64,000 nucleotides of DNA from Rhodobacteraceae bacterium M382 (GCA_025141015.1 CP081098.1:4036501-4100500); one strand, 5' to 3'; positions 19,669 through 28,870 are shown, counted from the first letter of the stretch. Made by a program: numbers and translations. The notes: a model not told the origin generated them from the letters alone.

Positions 19669-21723
19669 TTATTGCTCAAGCCACCACTGAGCGGGGCGAT
19701 AAGGATAGGTCCAGTAGAAGTCATAGGTCTTGGACTTGATCGGCTTCACGTTCTGCAGGTCGTTGCGGTGGAGGAACGGTGCAACGATGTCGCCAACTGT
19801 ACCAATTTTCAGCATGTTATCGGTGTGGATCTGAACAATCTCGGCGCCGATTCTGTTGCTTTCGTCGGACCCCATTTCGACTTGGATGAACTTCTCGCTG
19901 AGATCCCAGAGCTTCAGGATATCTGCAGGAGGTTCCACACCTTCCGCGCCATCTGTTTTCTTCCACGAAGCCCACAGCGCACCGGTGCCAGGGTTGAAGA
20001 AGTCGCCGAAGGGCGGAACAAACACGGTGGTGTCCTGGCTAATGGTCGGACCAGCATTGCCGTCGTATTTCCAGGTGGTCAGATCCAGATCGTTGTTGTT
20101 GCCGGAGGCGCGATACTCGTCCGATGTCACCTCTTTCAGGTCAACACGCACACCAACAGCGGACCAGTAGTCGCGTACCAGTTCCATCATTTTCACAGGA
20201 ACGCCCTGCGAAGAATAAACTAGGCGTACAACCAGCGGCTTGCCATCGGGACGTTCGCGTGTGCCGTCACCATTGCTATCGGCCAGACCCATCTCGTCAA
20301 GCAGCGCGTTGGCTGTTGCTGTATCAAAGGCGATGTCGCGGTTCAGGACCTCGTCGGATACAAACGAAACGGTCTTTGGTTCCGCCGGAACACCCTGCAT
20401 TGGTGTTCCCTGGCCCAGATAAACGATCTCGTTGATCTCATTACGATTCAAGGCCAGAGACATTGCGCGGTTAAAGCGCAGGTCGCCAAAGATTTCGCGC
20501 AGAACTTCGTCTTCGTGAGTGCGGTTGAACGAGAAGAACACGTTTTCCCCAAAGGTCGGTGCGAACTGGATGTTGTATCCGCCGCGACTTTCGTTTTCTT
20601 TCAGGAGTGGGAAATCTTCGAGGAAGACCGCCTGCTGTTTCCAGACCACTTCACCATTCATAATCTTGAGGTTCTGAACCTCTTTGTCGGCGACATAAGT
20701 TTCGACGATTTCGTTAATATAAGGCAGCTGGTTGCCCGCTGTGTCCACTTGGTGGAAAAAGGGATTTGCAACCAGTTTGCGACCCTCAGATGTTTCTTCG
20801 ACGACGATGTAGCTTTCCAGAGTTGGCACGACGTGGCGACCAACGGCCTCGGCTTTTGCCGAGTCTTTCAGCAGTGGGGATGGCACGTCTTTCCAGTCAG
20901 AACCACCATAGTAGAAATCAACAGCTTCTGCACCATTGGCAAATCCAAGTGCCTGCGCCGCAGCGTCTGCGTCAGCATTGTGCTTTGGCATGAACTGGCC
21001 CAGAAAGTGCTTTGGCTGGAACGGTTGGCCATAATCAACTGCAAAGCGGTTCATAATGCCCGGTGTCGGAACTGGGAATGTGAACTGAACAGTCAGATCA
21101 TCTTTGGCTTCGACTGTCACTGGCTCGCCTGCAAACAACCAGCGATCAGGTGTTTTCTCATATACATCTGAGTTCAGGATGATGTCGTTCATCCAGAATT
21201 CAACGTCAGCGGCAGTGAACGGTTCGCCATCGGACCATTTGTGGCCATCGCGTAGAGTGATAGTCAGCTGGGTGTAATCGTCATTCCAGGACCAGGCTTT
21301 TGCGACGTTTGGAACAACGGTCTGCAGGTCGTCAGAATAACGAACAAAGTTCACGTGGCGCACGGACAACAAGTCAGAGGTGCCCGATTCAGTGGCCTTG
21401 GACAGGCCGGTGATTGCACCCCCGTAAGAACCAATGGAGTCATAAGGCATAACAACCAGCGGCTCGGAAGGCAGGCGTGCTGCAACATCTGCAAGCTCGG
21501 CATTGCCGAAGATGCGGGCGTTCAGGTCGTTGATCGTTGGGTTCTGTGCAAATGCCATCGTGCAGGATGCAGCGCCCTGAAATTCCACCAGTTCAAATTG
21601 CTGCGGGTATTCAGAGTTCAGACCCATTGGGTCGGCAACGGTTGCTGCCGGGCAATTCGCCAGGGCTGGCGACGCTAGCAATGCAAGCGCAGAGCAGGAA
21701 AGAAGTGTGGTTCGGATGGTCAT
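19669..21723 (-). CDS. ABC transporter substrate-binding protein, family 5
   Basis: Product of 684 residues from the ATG at 21723 (MTIRTTLLSCSALALLASPA), with a Sec signal peptide ending around ALA-NC. GAGG lies just upstream; an ATG six codons earlier is less likely. It is longer than most family-5 SBPs (about 500-540), like those of the oligopeptide/microcin subgroup. Signature stretches are YTQLTITLRDGHKWSDGEPF and FNRAMSLALNRNEINEIVYL. It binds peptides or other small charged ligands in the periplasm. The company of sulfatase and phosphatase genes suggests a sulfated or phosphorylated ligand, which is inference only. Confidence 0.92.
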   Translation of the reverse strand: MTIRTTLLSCSALALLASPALANCPAATVADPMGLNSEYPQQFELVEFQGAASCTMAFAQNPTINDLNARIFGNAELADVAARLPSEPLVVMPYDSIGSYGGAITGLSKATESGTSDLLSVRHVNFVRYSDDLQTVVPNVAKAWSWNDDYTQLTITLRDGHKWSDGEPFTAADVEFWMNDIILNSDVYEKTPDRWLFAGEPVTVEAKDDLTVQFTFPVPTPGIMNRFAVDYGQPFQPKHFLGQFMPKHNADADAAAQALGFANGAEAVDFYYGGSDWKDVPSPLLKDSAKAEAVGRHVVPTLESYIVVEETSEGRKLVANPFFHQVDTAGNQLPYINEIVETYVADKEVQNLKIMNGEVVWKQQAVFLEDFPLLKENESRGGYNIQFAPTFGENVFFSFNRTHEDEVLREIFGDLRFNRAMSLALNRNEINEIVYLGQGTPMQGVPAEPKTVSFVSDEVLNRDIAFDTATANALLDEMGLADSNGDGTRERPDGKPLVVRLVYSSQGVPVKMMELVRDYWSAVGVRVDLKEVTSDEYRASGNNNDLDLTTWKYDGNAGPTISQDTTVFVPPFGDFFNPGTGALWASWKKTDGAEGVEPPADILKLWDLSEKFIQVEMGSDESNRIGAEIVQIHTDNMLKIGTVGDIVAPFLHRNDLQNVKPIKSKTYDFYWTYPYRPAQWWLEQ

Positions 21724-21834
21724 GATAGCCTCTTTGAGCAATTTGTGCTCAGCGCTAGAGGCCGTTCTTTACAGTTCTATGACACTTCCGCTGTCATTAG
21801 GAAATTCTATGACCTTTGGCACGATAAGAAACTG

Positions 21835-22716
21835 TCACATAAGCTCTTCGGTAACCCGCAGAAACTCGCTAACAGTTGCGGTGTAACGCATAGCCGGAAG
21901 GCAGGTTAAGTAATGGGTAACTTTCAGATTTTTGTCATCAATAGGCAGAAATACCAAACCTGCTTCGTTAACGAATTCTCGCTCGAATCCAACGCCAACG
22001 CCCAGACCCGAGCGGACCAAAGTCATGATCGACCCCCATGACCCAAGACCAAGCAAGGTATTGAGCTGCACCGAAACGATTCGCGCTGCGGCTTCGAAGG
22101 ACCGGCGGGTCTCGGATGAAGGTTCTCTTTGAATCAACTCCAAACCCACGATGTCATTCCAGTTCAGCGTCTCTTTCTCGGCCAGCGGGTGATCAGCGGG
22201 GGCAATGATGCCAATTCGGGTGGGTGCAACCGGAACAAAGTGCAGATCTGTTGGCGGTTCATTGCGAGTAATGAACGCCACATCAAACGTGCCGTTGTTC
22301 AGCAGCGGCATCAAATCATTGGTCGCCATTGTGCGGGCAGTGACCTCGACCCCCGGAAATTGACGCACAAATTGTGAAACGATCGGCATGGCCAGCTGAT
22401 GTGTTGTGTACCCAATATTCAAGGAACCGATATCGAGCGTCATTTTGCGGGCCAATTGATTTTCCAGCTCGGCCTGCAGCTGAACGATCGCATTCATTTT
22501 ACCCCGTATCTCTTCAAGGGCTTGCGTTGGTACGATCTCATTGCCATTTCGTTCAAAGAACCGACACTTAAATTGCTTTTCGAGCGAACCAATCAAACTG
22601 GAAACGCTTGGCTGGGAAACGCGGAGGTGTTTTGCTGCGAGCGTAAAGCTTCCGTACCGCGTGACCGCTTCCAAAGCTTGCAGCTGTTTCAGACTGATGT
22701 TTGTGTCACGAGGCAT
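21835..22716 (-). CDS. LysR family transcriptional regulator
   Basis: Product of 293 residues from the ATG at 22716 (MPRDTNISLKQLQALEAVTR). The frame is open 32 codons further up but that part has no LysR similarity. The N-terminal helix-turn-helix reads SFTLAAKHLRVSQPSVSSLI. The effector domain begins near residue 85 (LDIGSLNIGYTTHQLAMPIV) and has the usual two-lobed pattern. It lies 112 bp upstream of the ABC operon and is transcribed in the same direction, so it is likely its regulator; part of the operator may be the 111-bp gap between them. Confidence 0.92.
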   Translation of the reverse strand: MPRDTNISLKQLQALEAVTRYGSFTLAAKHLRVSQPSVSSLIGSLEKQFKCRFFERNGNEIVPTQALEEIRGKMNAIVQLQAELENQLARKMTLDIGSLNIGYTTHQLAMPIVSQFVRQFPGVEVTARTMATNDLMPLLNNGTFDVAFITRNEPPTDLHFVPVAPTRIGIIAPADHPLAEKETLNWNDIVGLELIQREPSSETRRSFEAAARIVSVQLNTLLGLGSWGSIMTLVRSGLGVGVGFEREFVNEAGLVFLPIDDKNLKVTHYLTCLPAMRYTATVSEFLRVTEELM

Positions 22717-23020
22717 GGAAGGCTCAACTTTCCGGGATTGATTGGCAGTCTCTACAAAACAGGAAACTAGTGTTGTCGTTTGTGTAATGCAAAACCTGTC
22801 TAAATTCGGCATCTGAAAGATGCCGCGACTTGAACAAATGGCGGCTTTGACCGTTACATGGCGGCATCGGAATCTTTGCTCTCGCCGCAGTTTTTATGCT
22901 GCGGGCCGACGCAGCCAGAATCCCGAATACACAGGCTGGTTTCGAGAGTGCTCCATCGCCGCATCAGGGGCGGACAACCGCTTTGACTTTGCGAACAGCA
23001 GGGCCGTTCGCCAAGGTAGT
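22717..23020. other. 304-bp gap with no gene seen
   Basis: Between the LysR start and the C-terminal end of the small integrase. Open frames on both strands are short and without family resemblance. It must contain the LysR promoter on the minus strand. Confidence 0.6.
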
Positions 23021-23685
23021 TCAGATGTCAATCCGCTCCGCGATGCTCAGAGCGTCTTCAAGCTCCACGCCGAGTAGCGCACAGTGCTGTCGACCTTCGT
23101 GTGACCGAGCAGCAGCAGCACCGCGCGGAGGTTGCCTGTCTTGCGATAAATCTCCGCAGCCTTTGTACGGCGAAGCGAATGCGTGCCGTAGCCGCTGGGT
23201 TCCAGACCGATCGCCGTTACCCAGTCGCGCACTAACCTTCCGTACTGGCGGGTTGAGATGTGCGGATGATCGTGAAACCGACTTGGGAACATGAACCGGC
23301 ACGCGAACATCTCGGGTGTCTTGCCCCACGCCAAGACGGTTTCTCGCGTATTTTCCGTCAGTTCGAATTGAACAGGTCGCTTTGTCTTGCTCTGGATCAC
23401 CGACACACCTTCGCGAACGTGATCATCCTTCACGAGATCAGACACCGCGAGTTTGATGAGATCACATCCACGCAACTTGCTGTCTATAGCGACGTTGAAC
23501 AAGGCCAAGTCGTGAAGGCAACCCGCGAGTTCTAGCCGTGCCCGGATCGCCCAGACCTGTTTTGGCAAGAGTGGACGTTTTTGGGCCGATGATACGCGGC
23601 TTGTTCCATGCTCGGCGTTTCGGGGTAACGCCGGGTAGTTGGACACTTGGCATGATATGCCCTCCGATCCTCCCACCACGCCCAA
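23021..23685 (-). pseudogene. Small tyrosine recombinase/integrase with C-terminal frameshift
   Basis: Without an arm-binding domain, this family is about 200 residues long and common in alphaproteobacterial accessory regions. Visible motifs are LPKQVWAIRARLELAG, DSKLRGCDLIKLAV (first catalytic Arg), YGTHSLRRTKAAEIYRKTGN (H-x-x-R) and LLLGHTKVDSTVRY (His and the nucleophile Tyr). Just after the Tyr a one-base frameshift (near 23078) diverts the frame; the natural tail LGVELEDALSIAERIDI reads in another frame to 23021. All catalytic residues are before the shift, so activity is not excluded. The exact start is unclear, as the first 30 codons lack similarity. Confidence 0.8.
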
Positions 23686-24837
23686 TCATCAGCACCGCGC
23701 CGGCTGGACACGTGTACCTGCAGGGTTGAACGCCCGTTTTGGAAAGCCATCTGAATGTGCATGTTCTGTGCGCGCATTGGTCTACAACGAGCCCTACCTG
23801 ACCTAGATCTGCCCGTGGTATCTGCTCCCTGAATACATTCCTTGAAGGTATATTCGGTTGCGATTTTCGATCCTAGTTCTCCTGCTGATACTTGCGCTCA
23901 CTGATGCAAAGGCGGGCAACCCGAAACGGTGACTCTCGAAGAGGGACGTCACATCGAAATGTCCCTCTCAGGCTTGATCAGTCGCCGATACGATTGGGAA
24001 CGATACTTCACGATTTTCGAAAAGAAACAGAAAGTTCAAATTGAGCTTCTATCGGATACAGGTTGGTGGAGAGGATCGATTCTATATCTAAATAAATCAG
24101 TCGCTTACGTATTGAATGAAGGGCAAGGCGGCTGTGTGATTTTCCGATCATCCCCGCCCAAGATCCTTCATGGCTATTCGCATCTTTGCAATCGAACACC
24201 TGTTGATACAGAGCGATCCGGTCTGAATTTGTCATCTGACGGGTGCACTCCTTCTCGACACTATTCTGACCTTTGTTTTATGGGGCTTTTTTTGTAGCAG
24301 AAGGTGCCGAGAACATGCTGCAATTCAATTTGTCGGACACTCAGGATGAGCCTCTACTCCCCACTCCTCCGTGAAAAACATCCATGTGGCTTTGTTCGCG
24401 ACCTGTGAATTCACGGTTTCAGACTTGCGGCGGCATGCACGAATGGCTGCAGTCTTCGCCGCGTTGCAGATAAGATTCTGATGCCAATGCGGCAATTTTA
24501 GTGCTGCGTGCGCGCGCAGCACTATATCATAATGACTGGGGCGGGCTCAGTGCTGCCTTGCGGCGGTGCAGCACCTGATCTTGCACCAAAAGGCCACCGC
24601 CAGTGGTCTGATCTGCCCCACCGGATGCCCGAAGTCAGCCCGTAGTGGACTTTGTTTTAGGGCGCCGCACGACCATGGGCCCCGGAACTAAGGGCAGAAG
24701 CGGAAGTTCGCTGTGCTATCTTCTAACGGCGGGGAGGCGCACTCGCACTGGTGTCTAAGACGGCCGCCAAGTTCGTGAAGCGGCCGGTCCCTGCTCAAGC
24801 CCCAAAGCCGCGAAAAGCAGCCTCTATGACTGGATCG
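23686..24837. other. 1.15-kb low-coding interval before the TIR gene
   Basis: No gene can be supported. A plus-strand frame of 122 codons (23929-24297) and a minus-strand frame of 75 codons (24008-24235) overlap each other; neither resembles a known family. The interval has mixed composition and looks like an accumulation of fragments between the integrase relic and the 3' end of the TIR-STAND gene. One strong hairpin is present at 24499-24524. Confidence 0.5.
24499..24524. repeat. 10-bp perfect inverted repeat
   Basis: TAGTGCTGCG (24499-24508) pairs exactly with CGCAGCACTA (24515-24524) around the loop TGCGCG. No T-run follows on the plus strand. It lies about 310 bp beyond the 3' end of the TIR-STAND gene. 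It may be a terminator remnant, a recombination site or a mobile-element end. Confidence 0.5.
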
Positions 24838-27348
24838 CTACTTCTTTCCCCTATATGCCTTTATGAAATCAATTTCCTTTCTCAATGAGGCTCGATCATC
24901 ATCTGAGAAAAATTTGGAATCCGCCAAAACCTTCTCGGCTGCGGGGAAATCCCCAATAGAGACATAATATTCAGATTCGAGCTGCAGATACGGTCTATGG
25001 TTGGCACGCAAGTCAGAGGACGATTTACCAAACGTGATGGATCGAACCAGATTTATCTGCTCTTTGGCGCGGGAGGGGTTTCCATCCTTTAGTAAGATTT
25101 TAGCGTAGAGTTGTAATGGTGCGAAAAGCCTCGGTGTTTCTTTAACGGCCTGCTGAATGAGCTTTAGTGCCTTCCTGTTGTCCCCATAAAGATATTCCAT
25201 TTCCGCTAGTCTGGTGTCGTGAAAAGATTTCCTCTCTTCCTCATCAAGCAACTTAAGCTTATCCAAAAGCTCATTTACCTCCGGATCATTCACGCAGTCC
25301 TTGCCCTTGTTCTTAATCAGGCAGGAAATCAAGATATCGATAATGTAGGGATTGCTCTGAGCAGTCTCGTAGGCCTCTCTGGCGTAACCCTCAGCTTCAC
25401 TTGGCAGGTCTAGGTTAAGGCAAACTGAAGCAAGTTCACGCGAAGTTGAACGGTTTCCACGCGCAAGCTCATAGGACCTAATTAAAGCGCTGCGGGCATC
25501 CTGAAGTTTCCCCTTCAGACGCAAATTGAAGCCTTCAAGGAAAAAGATGTTCGACTTTGACCAGTCGTCGTCTGCCACCTTCTTTAGTTCAGAAACGCCG
25601 TAGGAAAAATCTTTCTGATTGTTAATGCGGGCAGCCGATAGTCCAAGGTAGCGGCAGGCTGCCACGGCACCAGATCTGGACAGTCGAGCTCGCCCATCTA
25701 TGGCTTCTTTAGCCATCCTTATACTCTCTTTCCATCGCTTCGCGTCGTAATGTCGCTTTGCCAGCCAGACACGGTGGGATGGTAAAATAAAGACTTCCAT
25801 GAGTTTCCCAATAGGCTGCCCACTCTCTAGCGTAGCCAAGATCGCGGAATCTAGCAGTGCAACCGGTGCATCTCCTTCCTCTAACCGAAGAGCTAGGGAA
25901 TCCGCCAAAGACTTCATAACCTTTGCGCGCTCAGCTCCTTTGAGCTCTGTTCTAGGATCGCGCTCAGATGCGATACGAAGCGCTGGCGAAATAGAAATAT
26001 TGTCGTCTTCGATCTGAACGACATGGAGTTCTAGCATCTTCTGAATCGCCCCGCCAATCTTGGTTCTGTCTTCATCAACAACGCTCGCCAACGAAGAAAA
26101 ATCCAATGACGGTGCGATCGAGAACACAGCGAGAATCTTCAAATCGAGATCCTCGAGCTGTGCCGACCTTAAGTACTCAGAAGTTTGCTTGTGCTTCCAA
26201 TCAATAAAATCTCTTGGGTTCGACAAAAATACTTCTACAGATGACTGCTCAATCTCATCCATCATACGATAGGCGTTGAAGGGATGCTGATCAGCCATTT
26301 CCACGAGTTCTTCTAGCTGTTTTGCGTCAGCTCTTAGATCCCTCTCCTTAAGCAAACTTGAAATAAGTCGCTCAGCTTCCTCTCTCGAAAGAGTTGAAAT
26401 GCTGCAATATGCGACATCTCGCGCCTGCCTTCGAAGTTTAAACGGAACCATTCTGGGGGAAATAAAAACTAGAGGAGGGTGTGGCTTGCTCGCGACGTAA
26501 TCTAGAACTTTGCCAAATTCCGGTTGAAGCGCCCCATTGTCACGGAGCAGGCCGCCGCTATCAACAACGTAAAGGGCCTCCCTGTCCTCAAGTACACCGC
26601 TAATTTCAGTGGCTATTTCTTGCGCTTTCTCTTCTTGATCCATTGCCCCGAAAGCTAGAACTCGATCACGCAGCTCCAAGATAGAGATATTCGGCCTCAA
26701 GGCTGAAAGTACTGCCCGGAAGATATCATCGTATCCTTCAAAGTCATCGAGCTCAATTTGCGGTGGGAGCCCCCCCACCTCTGGGTACTGGTTCTGATAG
26801 AACTTCCTTGCCGTAGTTCTTCTCCCCGCCCCGGGGTTGCCAGATACATATAGCGCTTTGACACGAGGCGCATTCAAGTCATTCGCCTGCTTCTCTAGGT
26901 TTTTCAACTCATTCTCTCGCCCAACGAAGGGATGAGACTGCACTTCCTTCGTATGCCTAGAAGATAACAAAGTACCTTCAATCAAGCGAGCGGCACTATC
27001 TGCGCTTCTTGGTTTTCTTACCATATTGTAGTGTTTCACATAACCTTTCGTGTGTTCGAATGCCTCCTCGTCTAAACAGATGGTAAGCATTCGAGCGACC
27101 CCGCCACTCGCAATCATTTCTTTCCCAAAGGCAATTTCAAAGTCGACGTAAGAAGATTTTATCGAATTCCGTGAAAGGAATAGGCAAAACAAGTCCGATC
27201 TCTTGAGGGCCTTCAAAATCTCGTCGGCATTCAAGCCGCCTTCTTCAAATGTCTTGGCATCCAGCTCGTAGTGTCCGGGCCGAAGACTCTCCGCTACGGC
27301 CTCTACGTAGCCTTTATCTACCGAAGAATGTGAAAGAAATGCACGCAT
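24838..27348 (-). CDS. TIR-STAND NTPase-TPR protein (putative anti-phage NLR-like)
   Basis: Product of 836 residues; the ATG is preceded by AGGAGGAC, a very strong Shine-Dalgarno. Residues 1-130 are a TIR domain (AFLSHSSVDKGYVEAVAESL, FEEGGLNADEILKALKRSD, SRNSIKSSYVDFEIAFGKE), with Glu71 at the position of the catalytic Glu of NAD-cleaving TIRs. Residues about 138-400 form a STAND-type NTPase: HPFVGRENELKNLE, a P-loop GNPGAGRRTT (170-179) where the Walker Lys is Arg, and ALYVVDSG (Asp263). The remainder is a helical TPR-like array (RWKESIRMAKEAI, KLQDARSALIRSYELA, NRKALKLIQQAVKETP). Such proteins sense phage and kill the cell by NAD depletion. No partner gene overlaps it. Base composition is lower in GC than its neighbours, a sign of transfer. 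Confidence 0.88.
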   Translation of the reverse strand: MRAFLSHSSVDKGYVEAVAESLRPGHYELDAKTFEEGGLNADEILKALKRSDLFCLFLSRNSIKSSYVDFEIAFGKEMIASGGVARMLTICLDEEAFEHTKGYVKHYNMVRKPRSADSAARLIEGTLLSSRHTKEVQSHPFVGRENELKNLEKQANDLNAPRVKALYVSGNPGAGRRTTARKFYQNQYPEVGGLPPQIELDDFEGYDDIFRAVLSALRPNISILELRDRVLAFGAMDQEEKAQEIATEISGVLEDREALYVVDSGGLLRDNGALQPEFGKVLDYVASKPHPPLVFISPRMVPFKLRRQARDVAYCSISTLSREEAERLISSLLKERDLRADAKQLEELVEMADQHPFNAYRMMDEIEQSSVEVFLSNPRDFIDWKHKQTSEYLRSAQLEDLDLKILAVFSIAPSLDFSSLASVVDEDRTKIGGAIQKMLELHVVQIEDDNISISPALRIASERDPRTELKGAERAKVMKSLADSLALRLEEGDAPVALLDSAILATLESGQPIGKLMEVFILPSHRVWLAKRHYDAKRWKESIRMAKEAIDGRARLSRSGAVAACRYLGLSAARINNQKDFSYGVSELKKVADDDWSKSNIFFLEGFNLRLKGKLQDARSALIRSYELARGNRSTSRELASVCLNLDLPSEAEGYAREAYETAQSNPYIIDILISCLIKNKGKDCVNDPEVNELLDKLKLLDEEERKSFHDTRLAEMEYLYGDNRKALKLIQQAVKETPRLFAPLQLYAKILLKDGNPSRAKEQINLVRSITFGKSSSDLRANHRPYLQLESEYYVSIGDFPAAEKVLADSKFFSDDDRASLRKEIDFIKAYRGKK

Positions 27349-27747
27349 AAGTCCTCCTAAGTATCTAGTTTACGTTACGCGTGAAGGGCTATTTCCTGCA
27401 AGCATAGCGCTAGTGTTCTAAAGTATTTCGCGTGATCATAGGGCGCTCGCACCGCAAACTCCAGATACTGTCGACGATAGTCACCAAAATTGGATGAGAA
27501 TGTTTGGCTACAAGGGTTCTGGTGCCTGTACATAGAGTAAGAGCCACGCCAGGTCGGCTATTCCGGCGTCATCTATTCCCATCCCCCTTGGTTTGGAAGT
27601 CAATGTCCGCTTCGGGAAAACTGCAGTGCGGCACCATGAACTTGGTTGAAGGTCCGCTTTGTGCTCCGTGCATCCTGGCGCAGCATCGCACTCTGAAGTT
27701 TGCAAAGATCGCAATCTGCGCATTTCTGCCTATGAGTCGGCTATCTG
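27349..27747. other. Promoter region of the TIR-STAND gene, otherwise empty
   Basis: About 400 bp with short overlapping frames on both strands, none with recognisable similarity. It contains the promoter of the TIR-STAND gene on the minus strand and perhaps of the micro-ORF pair on the plus strand. Confidence 0.5.
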
Positions 27748-27933
27748 ATGCGCCTCGCTCTGGAGCAGGCGATTGGCCGGACGGCAGCCGAGGCAGTCGT
27801 GGAGGTGTTCGGCGAGCCCGTCACCGCCAACGAGGTTGGCTGGCTTCAGGCGATCCGTGAAGCCTCTAGAAATACCGATCCCAGGCTGACCAGCAGGTCG
27901 CAAGTGGCGATCAAGACGTTCTTCGGGAGGTAG
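27748..27933 (+). CDS. Micro-ORF 1, small hypothetical protein
   Basis: Product of 61 residues beginning MRLALEQAIGRTAAEAVVEV. I do not recognise a family. Its central stretch TANEVGWLQAIREASRNTDP has the same pattern as TPNERAWLRFLREVSNDSDP in the next ORF (T-x-N-E-x-x-W-L-x-x-x-R-E-x-S-x-x-x-D-P), so the two are probably paralogues. That similarity is the main argument that both are real genes. The C-terminus is basic. A Shine-Dalgarno before this ATG is weak, so the start is uncertain. Confidence 0.5.
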   Translation: MRLALEQAIGRTAAEAVVEVFGEPVTANEVGWLQAIREASRNTDPRLTSRSQVAIKTFFGR

Positions 27934-27938
27934 TCGAC

Positions 27939-28085
27939 ATGCGCGACCAGATGGACGACTTGACCCCCAACGAGCGCGCATGGCTGCGCTTCCTGCGCGA
28001 GGTGAGCAACGATAGCGACCCCAACCTACCTTGCACCGGGTGCAGCTCCTACGCCGTCTGTGCGCGCCTGAAAGGGCATGATTAA
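27939..28085 (+). CDS. Micro-ORF 2, small Cys-containing hypothetical protein
   Basis: Product of 48 residues, too short for most gene finders. GGGAGG (27925-27930), inside the end of micro-ORF 1, stands eight bases before the ATG and supports translation. The first half matches the core of micro-ORF 1; the second half is different and has PCTGCSSYAVCARLKGHD with three Cys (C-x2-C-x5-C), perhaps a metal site. Only 5 bp separate the two ORFs, so they form a small operon. Function unknown; the position between a TIR-STAND gene and a restriction-like nuclease suggests a mobile-element accessory role. Confidence 0.55.
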   Translation: MRDQMDDLTPNERAWLRFLREVSNDSDPNLPCTGCSSYAVCARLKGHD

Positions 28086-28150
28086 GTCAACAACCGGGAT
28101 GGCGGCGAGGAATGGCTGGATCACTGCGTCTCGCCGGATCCCTGCGCAAC

Positions 28151-28178
28151 GTTTACCTTGGGTTGACATAGGTTTACA
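28151..28178 (+). repeat. Phased heptamer array, cluster 1
   Basis: GTTTACC (28151), GTTGACA (28162) and GTTTACA (28172) are direct repeats of a GTT(T/G)AC(A/C) heptamer at 11- and 10-bp spacing, one helical turn apart. A second cluster of three lies 96 bp downstream. The layout is that of a protein-binding array, as for iterons, recombination-directionality factors or phage repressors; which of these is not known. Confidence 0.6.
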
Positions 28179-28246
28179 TCGGCACGATCGATGGAAACCC
28201 ACTTGGCCCGACTTTGGGCAATTTTTCTTCGGCTCCAGGCTCTAAG

Positions 28247-28275
28247 GTTTACCCTAAGTTTACATTAAGTTGACA
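28247..28275 (+). repeat. Phased heptamer array, cluster 2
   Basis: GTTTACC (28247), GTTTACA (28258) and GTTGACA (28269) at exact 11-bp spacing, same heptamer and same orientation as cluster 1. Between and around the clusters (28086-28870) no gene can be supported; short frames there are not family-like. A TAGCTAT motif recurs near 28750-28777, about 100 bp beyond the 3' end of the nuclease gene. Confidence 0.6.
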
Positions 28276-28870
28276 GATTGAGGGTGAAATCGTTGTTTTT
28301 CGAGGAGAATGTAAGCCTTCAGAACCCAGGAAAACATGTGGTTTTTGGATTGGTGCATTGGCTCTGGGCGGTGGAAACGCGCAGAGGACGTCAGAAGCAG
28401 GGGCAGACAGCACCTGACGCATGAGAGCGTGCAGATCACGTTCTACGACCAGCACTACTCGTCTCAAAGCGCAGTGTATATCAGTCGGTGTAGCGACATC
28501 ACCGAAGCGAGCATATCTGGTCGAAAGCGTGACGTTGGTGCGAGCGGCTAAGTGGCGCGGCACAGAAGTCCGGAACCTGTGAAGTGAAGTGAATCGTCGA
28601 GTGGAGCCTCTAGACGCTCTGGCGCAAAGACATCCTGTTTGCTCCCCGGAATTGGAAGGCTCCTAAAGGTTTCCCCAGATGCAGCACCACAAATGCTATG
28701 CAGACCTTGCCTTGCCGCCGATGAGCGAACAGCACGGTGTATTCGGCAGCTATCTAGCTATCTCCCTTTCTAGCTATAATGGAGAATAGGCAAAATCAGC
28801 GAACAGAGCGCCCATTTGAGATTGTTCAGGCGACATCCCGTTGATGCCACCGGGTCGGACATGGCCGACT

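Noticed and set aside
23929-24297. A 122-codon plus-strand frame between the integrase relic and the TIR gene
   Set aside because: No Shine-Dalgarno, no family pattern, and an overlapping minus-strand frame of similar quality.
28151-28275. CRISPR-like array from the repeated GTTTAC motif
   Set aside because: Units are only seven bases with 3-4 bp between them, so there are no spacers; no cas genes are present.
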